Both the position numbers and the translations under genes were made by a program. The notes under the pieces were generated by a model. It saw only the letters and a list, made by a program, of their open reading frames with translations. It searched no databases and was not told where the DNA came from. Positions 26,901 through 35,316 of a stretch of DNA of 64,000 bases are shown piece by piece. This DNA is from DATEPR01 sp036273855. GTDB lineage: Bacteria; Actinomycetota; Actinomycetes; Mycobacteriales; Pseudonocardiaceae. The DNA lies in contig DASUGU010000106.1 in assembly GCA_036273855.1 (NCBI GenBank), forward strand, positions 45,996 through 109,995, in the 5' to 3' direction. Numbering within the stretch: position 1 is the stretch's first letter; each line of letters opens with the position of its first letter.

Positions 26901-27223
26901 ACGGCCATCCGCCGCCGGCCGGACGGGTCGACCCGCTCGATCAGCTTCGACCCGGCCAGCCGCCGCAGCCGGGCGCGCACCCGGTCGGACAGTTGGCGCG
27001 CGGCCTTGCGGGTGAACGTCAGGCCCAGCACCCGGTCCGGCGTGACAATCCCGTTGGCCACCAACCACACCACGCGCGCGGCCATCGTCTCGGTCTTGCC
27101 GGCACCCGCTCCCGCGACGACGAGGGTCGGCTCGGCGGGCGCGGCGATCACGTCGGACTGCTCCGCGGTCGGCGCCGGCAGGCCGAGCTCCGCGGCGATC
27201 ACGCCCGGTCCCACGAGGGTCAT
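23987..27223 (-). CDS. adnB: AdnB subunit of the AdnAB helicase-nuclease
   Basis: Protein of 1078 aa: UvrD-like SF1A helicase followed by a RecB-type nuclease. Walker A is GAGAGKTE (38-45), with LTFTRKAARQL, the DEYQDT motif II (LLDEYQDTGHSQRVLL), GDPAQAIYGWRGA and VALTRAEHTL further on. The nuclease core is DAVFGDEDGG...VVDWKTG (Asp1006, Lys1008). AdnAB resects double-strand break ends in actinobacteria. ATG 27223 overlaps the adnA stop (ATGA), so the heterodimer subunits are co-translated. The adnA-then-adnB order matches the mycobacterial pair. Confidence 0.95.
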   Translation of the reverse strand: MTLVGPGVIAAELGLPAPTAEQSDVIAAPAEPTLVVAGAGAGKTETMAARVVWLVANGIVTPDRVLGLTFTRKAARQLSDRVRARLRRLAGSKLIERVDPSGRRRMAVLTTEPTILTYHAYASRIVSEHGLRLPFEPGARLLTETAAWQVAHHVVSTWVADIDTDKVPATITGYVLRLAGEFAEHLVDPDRLRDHAERLVEIVERAPKGPKQRVEMSEKLREMLAAQRFRVELLPLVDAYAQAKRRLGALDFADQLALAATLAGEHPEVADGERARYGAVLLDEYQDTGHSQRVLLRSLFGDGTPLPVTAVGDPAQAIYGWRGASAANLPRFTTDFPRMASDRTTAPAARFGLLTSFRNPAEVLDLANVVAHPLRSAGLDVDNLRSRDDAPPGDVACALLTDIRQERDWLAAAVARRWRDAVAEHGAPPTAAVLVRRRADMTDMAQALRAEGLPVEVVGIGGLLAEPEIRDLVSTLRLLVDPLAGTAAMRLLSGSRWRVGAADLAALWRRAVQLGGHPPSTTDTLAAGIVPGEHADQTGLADALDDPGEPTAYSVTGYRRITGLGDELAALRRRLEAPLPELVAEVERALMLDIEALARPGGIGRVHLDAFADVVADFAAASPSATLPALLDYLGVAEREEDGLNPGEVQVAEDRVQILTVHAAKGLEWQVVAVPHLVDGVFPGKRRSSSWLRTITELPADLRGDAHDLPTLTLANGLNRKEIENELLAHDDAFEQRRLIEERRLCYVALTRAEHTLLVSGHWWGETGSKPRGPSEFLRDIHGALGTSPVIGTVGEWADQPDSDAENPLAEYLRTSPWPADPVAARRHSLTEGAELVTTALARGGPGDDADDEDGWARDVDVLLAERAAQERHREQVLLPDQLTVSQLVELAADRDALARRLRRPLPVPPNPLARRGTAFHGWLARRYAVNRLLDVDDLPGSADADLQSVDTSLDQLTSAFLASTWADRVPLDVEVPFETQLAGVTVRGRMDAVFGDEDGGATVVDWKTGALPTDEQASALAVQLSAYRLAWAALAGIDVERVRAVFHYVAHDRTVRPADLLDAAGLRDLLTAVPEAG

Positions 27224-30200
27224 TCGCCCACCTGTCGGCCCTCGTCGTGCAGGGGGCAACTCGTCCGGGCCGGGCAGCGGTCGCAGCCGCTGTTCTCGGC
27301 CGCCCGGTACGTGGGACCGATGCAGGCTTCGGCCGCGTCGCGGACGATGCCCAGCCACTCCTGGAGGGCTTCCTTGTCCAGCGGCTCCTGCGCCAGCTCG
27401 GTCGGTCCGGAACGGGTCTCCTTGGCCACGTACAGCAGGCGGGCGCCGCCAGGTTCGGTCGACACGTCCAGCTCGCCGAACGCGCCCAGCGACACCGCCA
27501 GCTGGTACACAGCCAGTTGCGGGTTCTCCCTGGCCTTGGCCTTGCTGGGCGGCTGCTTGCCGGTCTTGATGTCGATCACCACCGGCCTGCCCTGCGCGTC
27601 CACCTCCAGCCGGTCCACCCGACCGCGCAGCCGCAGCCACGGGCCGCCCGGCCGCCGCTCCGGCCGCACGTCGACCTCGCTCTCCACCGCGATCTGGGTC
27701 AGCTCGCGGCGCGAGGTCACCAGCCAGCCGAGGAAACTCTCCAGCATCCGCCGCACCCGCAGCCGCTCCCGCCGCGAGTACCACGGCGCGCCCGCGTCCA
27801 CGTTGGCCCACTCGCGGTCCAGCGCGGTGAACAGCTCGTCCCGGCTGTGCCCCTGGGCGGCCGCCTCGGCCAGGGCGTGCACCAGTTGGCCGGTGATGGC
27901 CGGCAGTTCGGTCATGTCGCTGCCGCCGTGCCGTTCCACGAACCAGCGCAGCGGGCACGTGGACAGCACCTCGACCGCGGACGGGGAGACCCGGACCTCG
28001 GCGTTCGCGTCGATCAGCGGTTCCTCGGTGGTGATCTCCGGCAGGCCGTACCAGGTGTCCGGCGCGGCACCGGGCACCCCGGCGTCGGCCAGCCGGGCGA
28101 GCTGCCGGGCCGCCCGGTAGCGCCTGCCGAGTTCCTCGTCCGTCGAGCACACCACCCGGCGCAGCTCGCCCACCAGATCGGCCAGCAGCAGGCCGCGTTC
28201 CGGGCGGCGCTGCACCGGCCGGGCCACCGCGTCCGGGTCGCCCGCCGTGCCGTCCAACTCGTCCAGGAACCGGGAGGGTTGCTCGTCCTCGCCGCGCACC
28301 GCGCTGACCAGCAGCGTCCGCCGCGCCCGGCTGGCCGCCAGTCGCAGCAGCCGCCGTTCCTCGGCCAGCAGGGGTGCGGTGGCCGACAGGGTGTCCACGT
28401 CACCGTGTCCGGCCAGCACGTCGGCCAGCGCCTCGACGCCCAGCACGGTCCCGGTCAGGCGCAGGTCGGGCCAGCTGCCCTCCTGCACGCCGGGCACCGC
28501 CACCACGGTCCACTCCCGGCCCACCGAGGCGTGCGCGGTGAGCAGCGCCACCGCGTCGCCCAGCGGGGCGGCCGGGGCGAGCGTGTCGCCGACGATCTGC
28601 TGGGCCGCCAGGTAGTCGGCGAAACCGGCGGCGCCGGCGCCGGGCTGCCGGTCGGTGTAGCGGGCGGCGGCATCGAACAGCGCCAGCACCGCGTCCAGGT
28701 CCCGGTCGGCCAGCCCGCCGCCGGGTCCGCGGCGCGCCGACTGCGCCACCAGCCGGGGTTCCACCCCGCTGGCGGCCCATAGCGTCCACAGCACCCGCTC
28801 GACACTCTGCCCGCCGGCCACGGCTTCCCTGGCCAGTGCCAGCAGGTCGGCGATCCGCCGCACCGGCGCGACAGCGGCGTCCTCCAGGGCCGCCAGCGCG
28901 TCGGCCGACTCGATCACCTCGACCAGTAGCGCGCCGCTGGACCGGCCGCCGCCCGCCGCCAGTTCCAGCCGCCGCAGGCCGCGCCGCAACCGGCGCATGG
29001 CCAGCGGGTCGGCACCGCCGAGCGGACCGGCCAGCAGCAGGCTCGCGGTGTCCTCGTCCAGCGCGGCACCACCGGCCGCGATGCGCAGCAGCTCCAGGAA
29101 CGGCCGCACCACGGAGTGCCTGGCCAGCGGGACGACGGCGGCCGGCACGGCCAGCGGCACGCCGGCGGCCAGCAGCGCCCGGCGCAGCACCGGGAGCGCC
29201 AGCACGGCCGACCGGACCAGCACCGCCATCTCCGACCACGGCACGCCGTCCAGCAGGTGCGCCCGCCGCAGCTGGTCGGCCACCCAGCCGGCCTCCTGGG
29301 CGGCGGACGGGAACAGCCGCACGTCCACCAGGCCGGGCTCACCGTCGTCCGGGCCGGTCAGCACGCGGGTGGCCGAAGCGCCCGGCATCCGCTCGGTGAG
29401 CCGGTGCACGGCGGCGCGGACGGCCGGTGCCATGCGGTGGTCGGTGTGCAGCACGACGGTCCGGTCACCGTCCGGGTCCAGGTCGGCGAGCAGGGCGGCG
29501 TCCGCGCCGCGGAAGGAGAACACCTCCTGGTCCGGGTCGCCGAACACCAGGCACTCGTCGGCAGTGGCGCCGATCCGCACCAGGAGCTGGTACTGCTGCG
29601 GGTCCATTTGCTGGGCGTCGTCCACCAGCACGTGCCGGATCCTGGCCTGCTCCCTGGCGCGTAGCTCGTCGTCGCCGTCGAACGCGACGAGTGCGCTGGT
29701 GACCAGCTCGGCCGCGTCCATCGCGGGTGCCACGGCGTGCCCGGTCGCGGCCCCGCGCAGCAGGGTGACCTGCTCGTACTGGGTCCAGAACCGGCCGGCC
29801 GCCAGCCATTCCGGCCGGCCGTGCTCCCGGCCCAGCGCGGTCAGCTCGTCCGGTCCGATGCCGCGTTCCGCCGCCCGCAGCAGCAGATCGCGCAGTTCGC
29901 CGGCGAAACCGGGTACCTCCAGGGCCGGGCGTAGCCGCTCCGGCCAGTGCGGCGCGCCGTCTTCGACGTCACCGGCGAGCAGTTCGCGGATCACCGCGTC
30001 CTGGTCCGGGCCGGACAGCAGTTGCGGCGGCGGGGTGCCGCGCAGCACCGCCTGCAGTCGCAGCACGCCGAACGCGTAGGAGTGCACGGTCCGCACCAGC
30101 GGTTCGCGGGAGCCACGCAGGCCGGCCGCGCTGATCCGGCGGCTGATCGCGGCCCGCAGCGCCACCGCGGCCCGCCGGTTCGCGGCCAGGACCAGCACCT

Positions 30201-30420
30201 GTTCCGGATCGGCGCCGCGGTGCAGGATGCGGTCGGCCACCACGTCGGCGGCCAGCGTCGTCTTGCCGGTGCCCGGCCCGCCGAGCACCCGCAACAGCCC
30301 GCCGGGATGCTCCAGCACCCGGATGGCGTCACCCGTCCAGCGCGGCACCGCGCCGGGTGCCACCGGCCGGACCAGCAGCGGAGTGTTCCGCTGTGCCGGG
30401 CGGGGGAACGTGACTGCCAT
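27220..30420 (-). CDS. adnA: AdnA subunit of the AdnAB helicase-nuclease
   Basis: Protein of 1066 aa. Walker A GPGTGKTT (48-55), the helicase motif VLVDDAQQMDPQQYQLL, FGDPDQEVFSFRGAD, and the C-terminal RecB nuclease GRVDRLEVDAQGRPVVIDIKTGK. Four cysteines (one in STCPLRWFVERHGG plus Cys1046, Cys1049 and Cys1055 in GCDRCPARTSCP) match the iron-sulfur cluster that locks the nuclease domain. In the mycobacterial complex both subunits carry nucleases and AdnB drives translocation. ATG 30420 is chosen over an upstream start at 30450. Confidence 0.95.
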   Translation of the reverse strand: MAVTFPRPAQRNTPLLVRPVAPGAVPRWTGDAIRVLEHPGGLLRVLGGPGTGKTTLAADVVADRILHRGADPEQVLVLAANRRAAVALRAAISRRISAAGLRGSREPLVRTVHSYAFGVLRLQAVLRGTPPPQLLSGPDQDAVIRELLAGDVEDGAPHWPERLRPALEVPGFAGELRDLLLRAAERGIGPDELTALGREHGRPEWLAAGRFWTQYEQVTLLRGAATGHAVAPAMDAAELVTSALVAFDGDDELRAREQARIRHVLVDDAQQMDPQQYQLLVRIGATADECLVFGDPDQEVFSFRGADAALLADLDPDGDRTVVLHTDHRMAPAVRAAVHRLTERMPGASATRVLTGPDDGEPGLVDVRLFPSAAQEAGWVADQLRRAHLLDGVPWSEMAVLVRSAVLALPVLRRALLAAGVPLAVPAAVVPLARHSVVRPFLELLRIAAGGAALDEDTASLLLAGPLGGADPLAMRRLRRGLRRLELAAGGGRSSGALLVEVIESADALAALEDAAVAPVRRIADLLALAREAVAGGQSVERVLWTLWAASGVEPRLVAQSARRGPGGGLADRDLDAVLALFDAAARYTDRQPGAGAAGFADYLAAQQIVGDTLAPAAPLGDAVALLTAHASVGREWTVVAVPGVQEGSWPDLRLTGTVLGVEALADVLAGHGDVDTLSATAPLLAEERRLLRLAASRARRTLLVSAVRGEDEQPSRFLDELDGTAGDPDAVARPVQRRPERGLLLADLVGELRRVVCSTDEELGRRYRAARQLARLADAGVPGAAPDTWYGLPEITTEEPLIDANAEVRVSPSAVEVLSTCPLRWFVERHGGSDMTELPAITGQLVHALAEAAAQGHSRDELFTALDREWANVDAGAPWYSRRERLRVRRMLESFLGWLVTSRRELTQIAVESEVDVRPERRPGGPWLRLRGRVDRLEVDAQGRPVVIDIKTGKQPPSKAKARENPQLAVYQLAVSLGAFGELDVSTEPGGARLLYVAKETRSGPTELAQEPLDKEALQEWLGIVRDAAEACIGPTYRAAENSGCDRCPARTSCPLHDEGRQVGE

Positions 30421-30481
30421 CGGACGATGGAACCATGCCGGTCGTCCCAACGGTCGGCCGACTGGCCCGTCTCACCCGGAT

Positions 30482-30515
30482 TCCGTGCGAAGATCCAACA
30501 ACGGCACGGATTTTT
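30482..30515 (+). terminator. Hairpin plus T-tract in the leader of the VOC gene
   Basis: TCCGTGC (30482-30488) and GCACGGA (30504-30510) pair perfectly around a 15-nt loop and are followed at once by TTTTT (30511-30515). This is terminator-like on the plus strand but stands 16 bp before the VOC start codon, so it would act as an attenuator if transcription starts upstream. Nothing upstream on this strand needs termination, since the neighbour adnA is divergent. Confidence 0.4.
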
Positions 30516-30530
30516 CCGAGAGGGGCGGAC

Positions 30531-31373
30531 ATGAATCCCGACGCCCAGGTGTTGCCCGATCCCACGGTGCCCGAGCCGGGCAGTCCGTGCTGGCTGGAGC
30601 TGGTCACCGACCAGCCGGAACCGGCGATGCTGTTCTACCAGCGGGTGCTGGGCTGGGAGTACGAGCCGCGCACCGACTCCGACGGCATGCCCTACTACGT
30701 CGCGATGCTGGCCGACGACCCGGTCGCCGCGATCCGGCCGGCCGCACGGTCACTGCCGGACTGGACCGTGTACCTGGCCACGCCCGACCTGGACGACGCG
30801 CTGCACCGGTCCGACCTGCTCGGCGGCCGCACCATCGACCCGACGCACGGCGTGCCGAAGGTGGGGCTGAAGGCGGTGATCGAGGCGCCCGCCGGTGCCG
30901 CGTTCGGCGCGATCCAGGTGGCGGGCGACTGGGCTTTCACCGCGGGCGTGCCGAATTCGTTGGTGTGGGTGGAGTTCATCACGCACCTGGCGCCGCAGGC
31001 GGACCAGTTCTTCGGTGAGCTGTTCGGCTTCACCGGTCACCAGTTCGGCGACGGCATGGTCGACGACTACGTGGTCTGGTACGCCGGCGAGGATTCGGTG
31101 ATCGGCAGGGCGCGGATGATGCCGGGCACGCCGATGACCGTGCCGGCCCGGTGGATCGCGCACTTCCGCGTGCCGCTGGACCGTACGTTCGACGACTCAG
31201 TCGTGCTCGCGCACGAAGCAGGTGCGCGCCTTCGGTTTCCGGCGTACTCGTCGGAATTGGGCAGGGTGGCCATGATGAGTGACGCGACCGGTGCCCGATT
31301 CGCCCTGATAGACCCGAGTCTGGCCGTCGAGGGCGGCGGCGGTTCCGGTGCGGACGACCCGTTCGACGACTGA
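30531..31373 (+). CDS. VOC (glyoxalase/dioxygenase fold) family protein, two domains
   Basis: Protein of 280 aa with two tandem VOC modules: residues about 18-130 (PCWLELVTDQPEPAMLFYQRVLGWEY) and 145-265 (SLVWVEFITHLAPQADQFFGELFGF). Such two-module proteins in actinomycetes bind small hydrophobic ligands or metals; the usual metal ligands are not clearly conserved (first-module His is absent), so enzymatic activity is uncertain. ATG 30531 has GAGAGGGG about 6 nt upstream. Divergent from adnA. Confidence 0.85.
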   Translation: MNPDAQVLPDPTVPEPGSPCWLELVTDQPEPAMLFYQRVLGWEYEPRTDSDGMPYYVAMLADDPVAAIRPAARSLPDWTVYLATPDLDDALHRSDLLGGRTIDPTHGVPKVGLKAVIEAPAGAAFGAIQVAGDWAFTAGVPNSLVWVEFITHLAPQADQFFGELFGFTGHQFGDGMVDDYVVWYAGEDSVIGRARMMPGTPMTVPARWIAHFRVPLDRTFDDSVVLAHEAGARLRFPAYSSELGRVAMMSDATGARFALIDPSLAVEGGGGSGADDPFDD

Positions 31374-31436
31374 CCGACCGCACTTCAGGGCGCGGACGAC
31401 GGGCCTCGGTCGGTTCGGGATGCGACGATGCCCGCC

Positions 31437-32216
31437 ATGGAACTGCCCCTCCACGTCCACGAGTTCGGGCCACCGGACGGTATCCCGCTGCTCGCGCTGC
31501 ACGGCCTGACCGGCCACGGCGGGCGCTGGCGACACCTGGCCCAGACCCGCCTGCCCCAGTTCCGGGTGATCGCGCCCGACCTGCGCGGTCACGGCCGGTC
31601 GAACCCGTTGCCGCCGTGGACACTCGAACAGCACGCCGCCGATCTGCTGGCCGTGATCGACGGCTACGGCATGGACTCGGTGCCGGTACTGGCCCACTCG
31701 TTCGGCGCCGCGGTCGCTTTCCACCTGGTGCGGTTGGCACCGGGGCGACTGAGCCGGCTGGTACTGCTCGACCCTGCCGTGGGTGTGAACCCGACGCTGG
31801 CGCTGGAACGGGCCAGCCTGCCCGCCAGGACGTTCGCCGACCAGCGGGAGGCGTTCCAGGCGCAGCGGCACGACTGGCCGACCGCGACCGACGAGGCGGT
31901 CACCGAGGAGGTCGGCGAACACCTGGAGCAGTACGACGGCGGCTGGCGGTTCCGCTACCAGCCGGCGTCGGTGGCGACGGCGTGGAGCGAGATGGCCAGG
32001 ACGCCGGTGTTACCCGGACCGGGCACGCCGATCCTGCTGGTGCGGGCGCTGCGTGAGCAGATCGTCACGCCGGCACTGGTGGACGGCTGCCAGTTGGCCC
32101 TGGGTCCGGAGTTCGAACTGGTGAACCTGGACTGCGGCCACATGATCTATCTTGAGCGACCGGACGAGACGGGCGAGCTGGTCGCCCGGTTCGTGGACCA
32201 GGGCATGGCGGGTTGA
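31437..32216 (+). CDS. Alpha/beta hydrolase (LipV-like)
   Basis: Protein of 259 aa (262 if ATG 31428 is used). Alpha/beta-hydrolase fold with oxyanion segment HGLTGHGGRW, nucleophile elbow AHSFGAA (Ser replaces the GHSMG form), and catalytic His in LDCGHMIYLERPDE. Position between adnA and the alkyltransferase-like gene equals that of mycobacterial lipV (Rv3203), an esterase. Soluble, no signal peptide. The ATL gene begins 1 nt after its stop, so the two are coupled. Confidence 0.85.
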   Translation: MELPLHVHEFGPPDGIPLLALHGLTGHGGRWRHLAQTRLPQFRVIAPDLRGHGRSNPLPPWTLEQHAADLLAVIDGYGMDSVPVLAHSFGAAVAFHLVRLAPGRLSRLVLLDPAVGVNPTLALERASLPARTFADQREAFQAQRHDWPTATDEAVTEEVGEHLEQYDGGWRFRYQPASVATAWSEMARTPVLPGPGTPILLVRALREQIVTPALVDGCQLALGPEFELVNLDCGHMIYLERPDETGELVARFVDQGMAG

Positions 32217-32217
32217 C

Positions 32218-32562
32218 ATGGATGAACAGATCCACGAGCGGATTCGCGAGATCATCGCGTCGATTCCGCCCGGTTCGGTGGCCACGTACGGCGACATCGC
32301 CGACCTGGCGGGCGCGCCGTCGGCGCGGCTGGTCGGGCGGGTGCTCTCCGAGGACGGCCACGACCTGCCGTGGCAGCGGGTGCTGCGCGCCAACGGAACC
32401 ACGGCACCACACCTGACCAGGGAACAACTGGCCCGGCTGCGGGCCGAGGGCGTTCTGGCCGACGGCGAGAGGGTGGACCTGCGCCGCTACCGCTGGGTCG
32501 AGGCGCCCCGGGCCACCGGGCCGGACACGGAACCGGACGCCCAGCCCGGACTCTTCGAGTAG
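32218..32562 (+). CDS. Alkyltransferase-like (ATL) DNA-binding protein
   Basis: Protein of 114 aa with the C-terminal domain fold of O6-alkylguanine-DNA alkyltransferases. The active-site PCHR is PWQR here (Trp52 in place of Cys), so it cannot accept alkyl groups; ATL proteins instead flip alkylguanine out and hand it to nucleotide excision repair. The tyrosine in SVATYGDIA and the arginine finger in ARLVGRVL are present. Same neighbourhood as mycobacterial Rv3204. ATG 32218 is 1 nt after the hydrolase stop. Confidence 0.93.
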   Translation: MDEQIHERIREIIASIPPGSVATYGDIADLAGAPSARLVGRVLSEDGHDLPWQRVLRANGTTAPHLTREQLARLRAEGVLADGERVDLRRYRWVEAPRATGPDTEPDAQPGLFE

Positions 32563-32616
32563 TCCACAAAGGACGATTCGACCGCCGCCGAAACGTTCCC
32601 GCGCTACGGTCGGACC

Positions 32617-33228
32617 ATGCGCAACCACGACGTACTGACCGACCCGGGCTACCTCGTGCCGCCGGTACCCGACGCGACGGACGGTGTCGCGTGGCTCCGC
32701 GCGTCGGTGGCCCGGTTCGCCAGTGGGGCAACACATGCGCGGCGCCGAGCACTGGCCGTCGACGCGCTCGCGGCGATCGATCCCGAGACGCTGCACCAGG
32801 CCGCGCGGGGTGCGGCCGGTCCGGTGGAGGTGCTCGCCGAGGCACTCGACCTGCCGGCCGACGTGGCCGGTGACGTGGCCCTGGTCGCCGCGTCCTACCA
32901 GCCGCACAAGCCGGTGACCGCCGAGGCGAACCAGGCCGTGCGGCGACTGGTCGCCGTTTGCGGTGGGACATGGGACGAGGTGACGGCGAACCGGATCGGG
33001 CTGCTGGTCCAGGCGTGCGACGCCACCAAGGCGCTGGCCGCCAACCTGGCAGCCGGCCGCACCGAGGCACCCGTGCCGGCGACCCGGCGGCAGGCACCGG
33101 ACGGCACCGTGGTCGAGGTCAGCCTGGCCGACGCGCCCTTCGGCGCCGGTCCCCACGCCTGCCCCGGCAGGGACCACGCACAGGCCATCGCGGCGGGACT
33201 GAGCGGTCAGAGCATGCCGGTGACCTGA
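32617..33228 (+). CDS. Small protein with a cytochrome P450-type cysteine loop
   Basis: Protein of 203 aa, about half the size of a P450. Residues 175-184 are FGAGPHACPG, an exact match to the P450 haem-ligand pattern F-G-x-G-x-H-x-C-x-G, followed by RDHAQAIAAGL as in the L helix. Upstream, NRIGLLVQACDATKALAANL (126-144) resembles a shortened I-helix DAT segment, but there is no clear ExxR K-helix motif. It may be a haem- or thiol-binding relic with another function. A TACGGT -10 at 32605-32610 suggests a leaderless message. Its 3' end overlaps the convergent TIGR02569 gene by 22 bp. Confidence 0.7.
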   Translation: MRNHDVLTDPGYLVPPVPDATDGVAWLRASVARFASGATHARRRALAVDALAAIDPETLHQAARGAAGPVEVLAEALDLPADVAGDVALVAASYQPHKPVTAEANQAVRRLVAVCGGTWDEVTANRIGLLVQACDATKALAANLAAGRTEAPVPATRRQAPDGTVVEVSLADAPFGAGPHACPGRDHAQAIAAGLSGQSMPVT

Positions 33229-34004
33229 TCGGCCACCCGCTGCAGGCCGCGCAACGACTGGGGCGTGGAGTGCGGGTGCAGCGCGTGCACCGCCAGCCGG
33301 AACAGCAGCGCCCGCAACAGCGCCTGCGGCCACTCCGGCAGGTGCATCCAGCGCCGGGCGATGCCGTCGTCCGCGCCGCCCCAGGCCAGGGCGTCCACCA
33401 CGACGACGGCGGCCGCCCACTCGGCGGGCCGCCAGTACGGGACGAAATCGGTGATGGCCGGTGGCTGCTGGCCGTCGAACAGCACGTTGCCGAACAGGTC
33501 GCCGTGCACCACCTGCGGTTTCACGTTGGTGGGCCGGCAGAAACCGGACATCAGGTCGAACAACCGACCACCCAGCGCGGGATCCAGCGGAGCTTCCTCC
33601 TCGCCCCACGCGGCCCGGTCGGCCATCGCGAACACGTCCCGGCGGGCGTTCAGGAACCGTGGCCTGGCCAGGTCACCGGTGGCCTGGTGCAGTCGCACCG
33701 CGACCGAGACCACCTCGTCGTGCCTGGGTTCGGCCCGGCCGCCGACGAAGCGCGTGGCGGCCCAACCGCCGACCACCCACCGGCCGTCCGTGGACCGCAG
33801 CGGATGGGCGATCCGCACGTTGTCCACCTGCAACCCGTCCAGCGTCTGCGCCACCCAGGCCGCCTGGGCCGGATTGGTCGCCGGGCGCAGTGCTGCGTCG
33901 CCACACCGCCACACCGGACCGCCGTCGACCAGTTCCGGCTCGCTGTCGCGGGCACCGAACGCCGCGCGAACGTGGACCGGTGGCGGTTCCAAGGTTACGG
34001 ACAC
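33207..34004 (-). CDS. TIGR02569 family phosphotransferase-like protein
   Basis: Protein of 265 aa with a kinase/aminoglycoside-phosphotransferase-like fold; the catalytic loop is VVHGDLFGNVLF. The GAVR-type N-terminus and the WRPAEWAAAVVVVDALAWGGAD block match the actinobacterial TIGR02569 family (Rv3205c-like), whose substrate is unknown. Position next to moeZ agrees with mycobacteria. GTG 34004 starts 17 bp beyond the strong hairpin that ends the moeZ unit. Confidence 0.85.
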   Translation of the reverse strand: MSVTLEPPPVHVRAAFGARDSEPELVDGGPVWRCGDAALRPATNPAQAAWVAQTLDGLQVDNVRIAHPLRSTDGRWVVGGWAATRFVGGRAEPRHDEVVSVAVRLHQATGDLARPRFLNARRDVFAMADRAAWGEEEAPLDPALGGRLFDLMSGFCRPTNVKPQVVHGDLFGNVLFDGQQPPAITDFVPYWRPAEWAAAVVVVDALAWGGADDGIARRWMHLPEWPQALLRALLFRLAVHALHPHSTPQSLRGLQRVADQVTGML

Positions 34005-34020
34005 GGTCGGACGCTACCGT

Positions 34021-34061
34021 CCCTTCACTCGCGGGTGGTACAGCGACCCGCGAGTGAAGGG
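34021..34061 (-). terminator. Perfect 16-bp stem-loop after moeZ
   Basis: CCCTTCACTCGCGGGT (34021-34036) and ACCCGCGAGTGAAGGG (34046-34061) pair perfectly around a 9-nt loop. The hairpin starts 8 bp after the moeZ stop and ends 17 bp before the next gene on the same strand. There is no T-tract on the minus strand, so this is an actinobacterial-type (U-tract-less) terminator or an mRNA 3' stabiliser. Confidence 0.7.
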
Positions 34062-34068
34062 TTGTCGA

Positions 34069-35229
34069 TCAGTAGGTGGGCAGGCTGGGGTCGATCTCCT
34101 TGGCCCACGCCAGCACGCCACCACCCACGTGGACGGCGTCGGCGAAACCGGCCTGGTGCAGCGCGGCCAGCGCCTCGGCCGACCGGGCACCGGACTTGCA
34201 GTGCAACACGATCTGCTTGTCCTGCGGCAGATCGGACAGCGCCTCGCCGGACAGGATGCGGTCCTTGGGGATCAGCACCGAGCCGGGAATCCGGACGATG
34301 TCGAACTCATTGGGCTCGCGCACGTCGATGAGCACGAAGTTGTCGTGCGCGTCGATCTTCTGCTTGAGCTCCAGCGGGGTGATGGTGTGGCCGGCGGCCG
34401 CGTCGCGCGCCTCGTCGGTCACCACGCCGCAGAACGCGTCGTAGTCGATCAGCTCGGTGATCTTCTCGCCGTTCGGGTCCTTGCGGATCTTGATGGTCCG
34501 GTAGGTCATCTCCAGCGCGTCGTACACCATCAGCCTGCCCAGCAGCGTCTCGCCGATGCCGGTGATCAGCTTGATGGCCTCGTTCACCATGATCGAGCCG
34601 ATGGACGCGCACAGCACGCCGAGCACGCCGCCCTCGGCGCAGGAGGGCACCATCCCGGGCGGCGGCGGCTCGGGGTAGAGGTCGCGGTACTGCGGGCCGT
34701 GCTCCTCCCAGAACACGCTGACCTGGCCCTCGAACCGGAAGATCGAACCCCACACGTACGGCTTGCCCAGCAGCACGGCGGCGTCGTTGACCAGGTACCG
34801 GGTGGCGAAGTTGTCCGTGCCGTCGACGATCAGGTCGTAGTCACGGAAGATGTCCAGCGCGTTGTCGCTGGACAGGTGCACCTGGTGCAGCTTGACCTTG
34901 ACGAACGGGTTGATCTCGGCGATCGAGTCGCGCGCCGACTCCGCCTTGGGCCGGCCGACGTCGGACTGGCCGTGGATGATCTGGCGTTGCAGGTTCGACT
35001 CGTCGACCACGTCGAAGTCGATGACGCCCAGCGTGCCGACACCGGCCGCGGCCAGGTACAGCAACGCGGGGCTGCCCAGGCCACCGGCGCCGACCACCAG
35101 GACCTTCGCGTTCTTCAACCGCTTCTGCCCGTCCATCCCGACGTCCGGGATGATCAGGTGCCGGCTGTAGCGCTGGACCTCTTCCTTGGTCAGCTCCGCT
35201 GCGGGCTCAACGAGCGGCGGAAGCGGCAT
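34069..35229 (-). CDS. moeZ: Adenylyltransferase/sulfurtransferase MoeZ
   Basis: Protein of 386 aa: ThiF/MoeB adenylyltransferase (about 20-265) with VVGAGGLGSPALLYLAAAGVG, DFDVVDESNLQRQ and SCAEGGVLG, followed by a rhodanese domain (about 285-386) whose catalytic Cys344 is in LHCKSGARS. It adenylates and then thiolates the C-terminal glycine of small sulfur carriers for molybdopterin, thiamine, cysteine or siderophore pathways. The CxxC zinc ligands of some MoeB proteins are missing, as is usual for actinobacterial MoeZ. ATG 35229 has a strong GGAGGAG; a -10-like TTATCT lies at 35271-35266. Confidence 0.95.
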   Translation of the reverse strand: MPLPPLVEPAAELTKEEVQRYSRHLIIPDVGMDGQKRLKNAKVLVVGAGGLGSPALLYLAAAGVGTLGVIDFDVVDESNLQRQIIHGQSDVGRPKAESARDSIAEINPFVKVKLHQVHLSSDNALDIFRDYDLIVDGTDNFATRYLVNDAAVLLGKPYVWGSIFRFEGQVSVFWEEHGPQYRDLYPEPPPPGMVPSCAEGGVLGVLCASIGSIMVNEAIKLITGIGETLLGRLMVYDALEMTYRTIKIRKDPNGEKITELIDYDAFCGVVTDEARDAAAGHTITPLELKQKIDAHDNFVLIDVREPNEFDIVRIPGSVLIPKDRILSGEALSDLPQDKQIVLHCKSGARSAEALAALHQAGFADAVHVGGGVLAWAKEIDPSLPTY

Positions 35230-35316
35230 GGCTCCTCCGAACTGTTCACGACTGTGTCTGTCTGTAGATAACACCGCAAGGATGTCCGGTCTTCCATCTT
35301 CCCAGGATGTGGTCGG

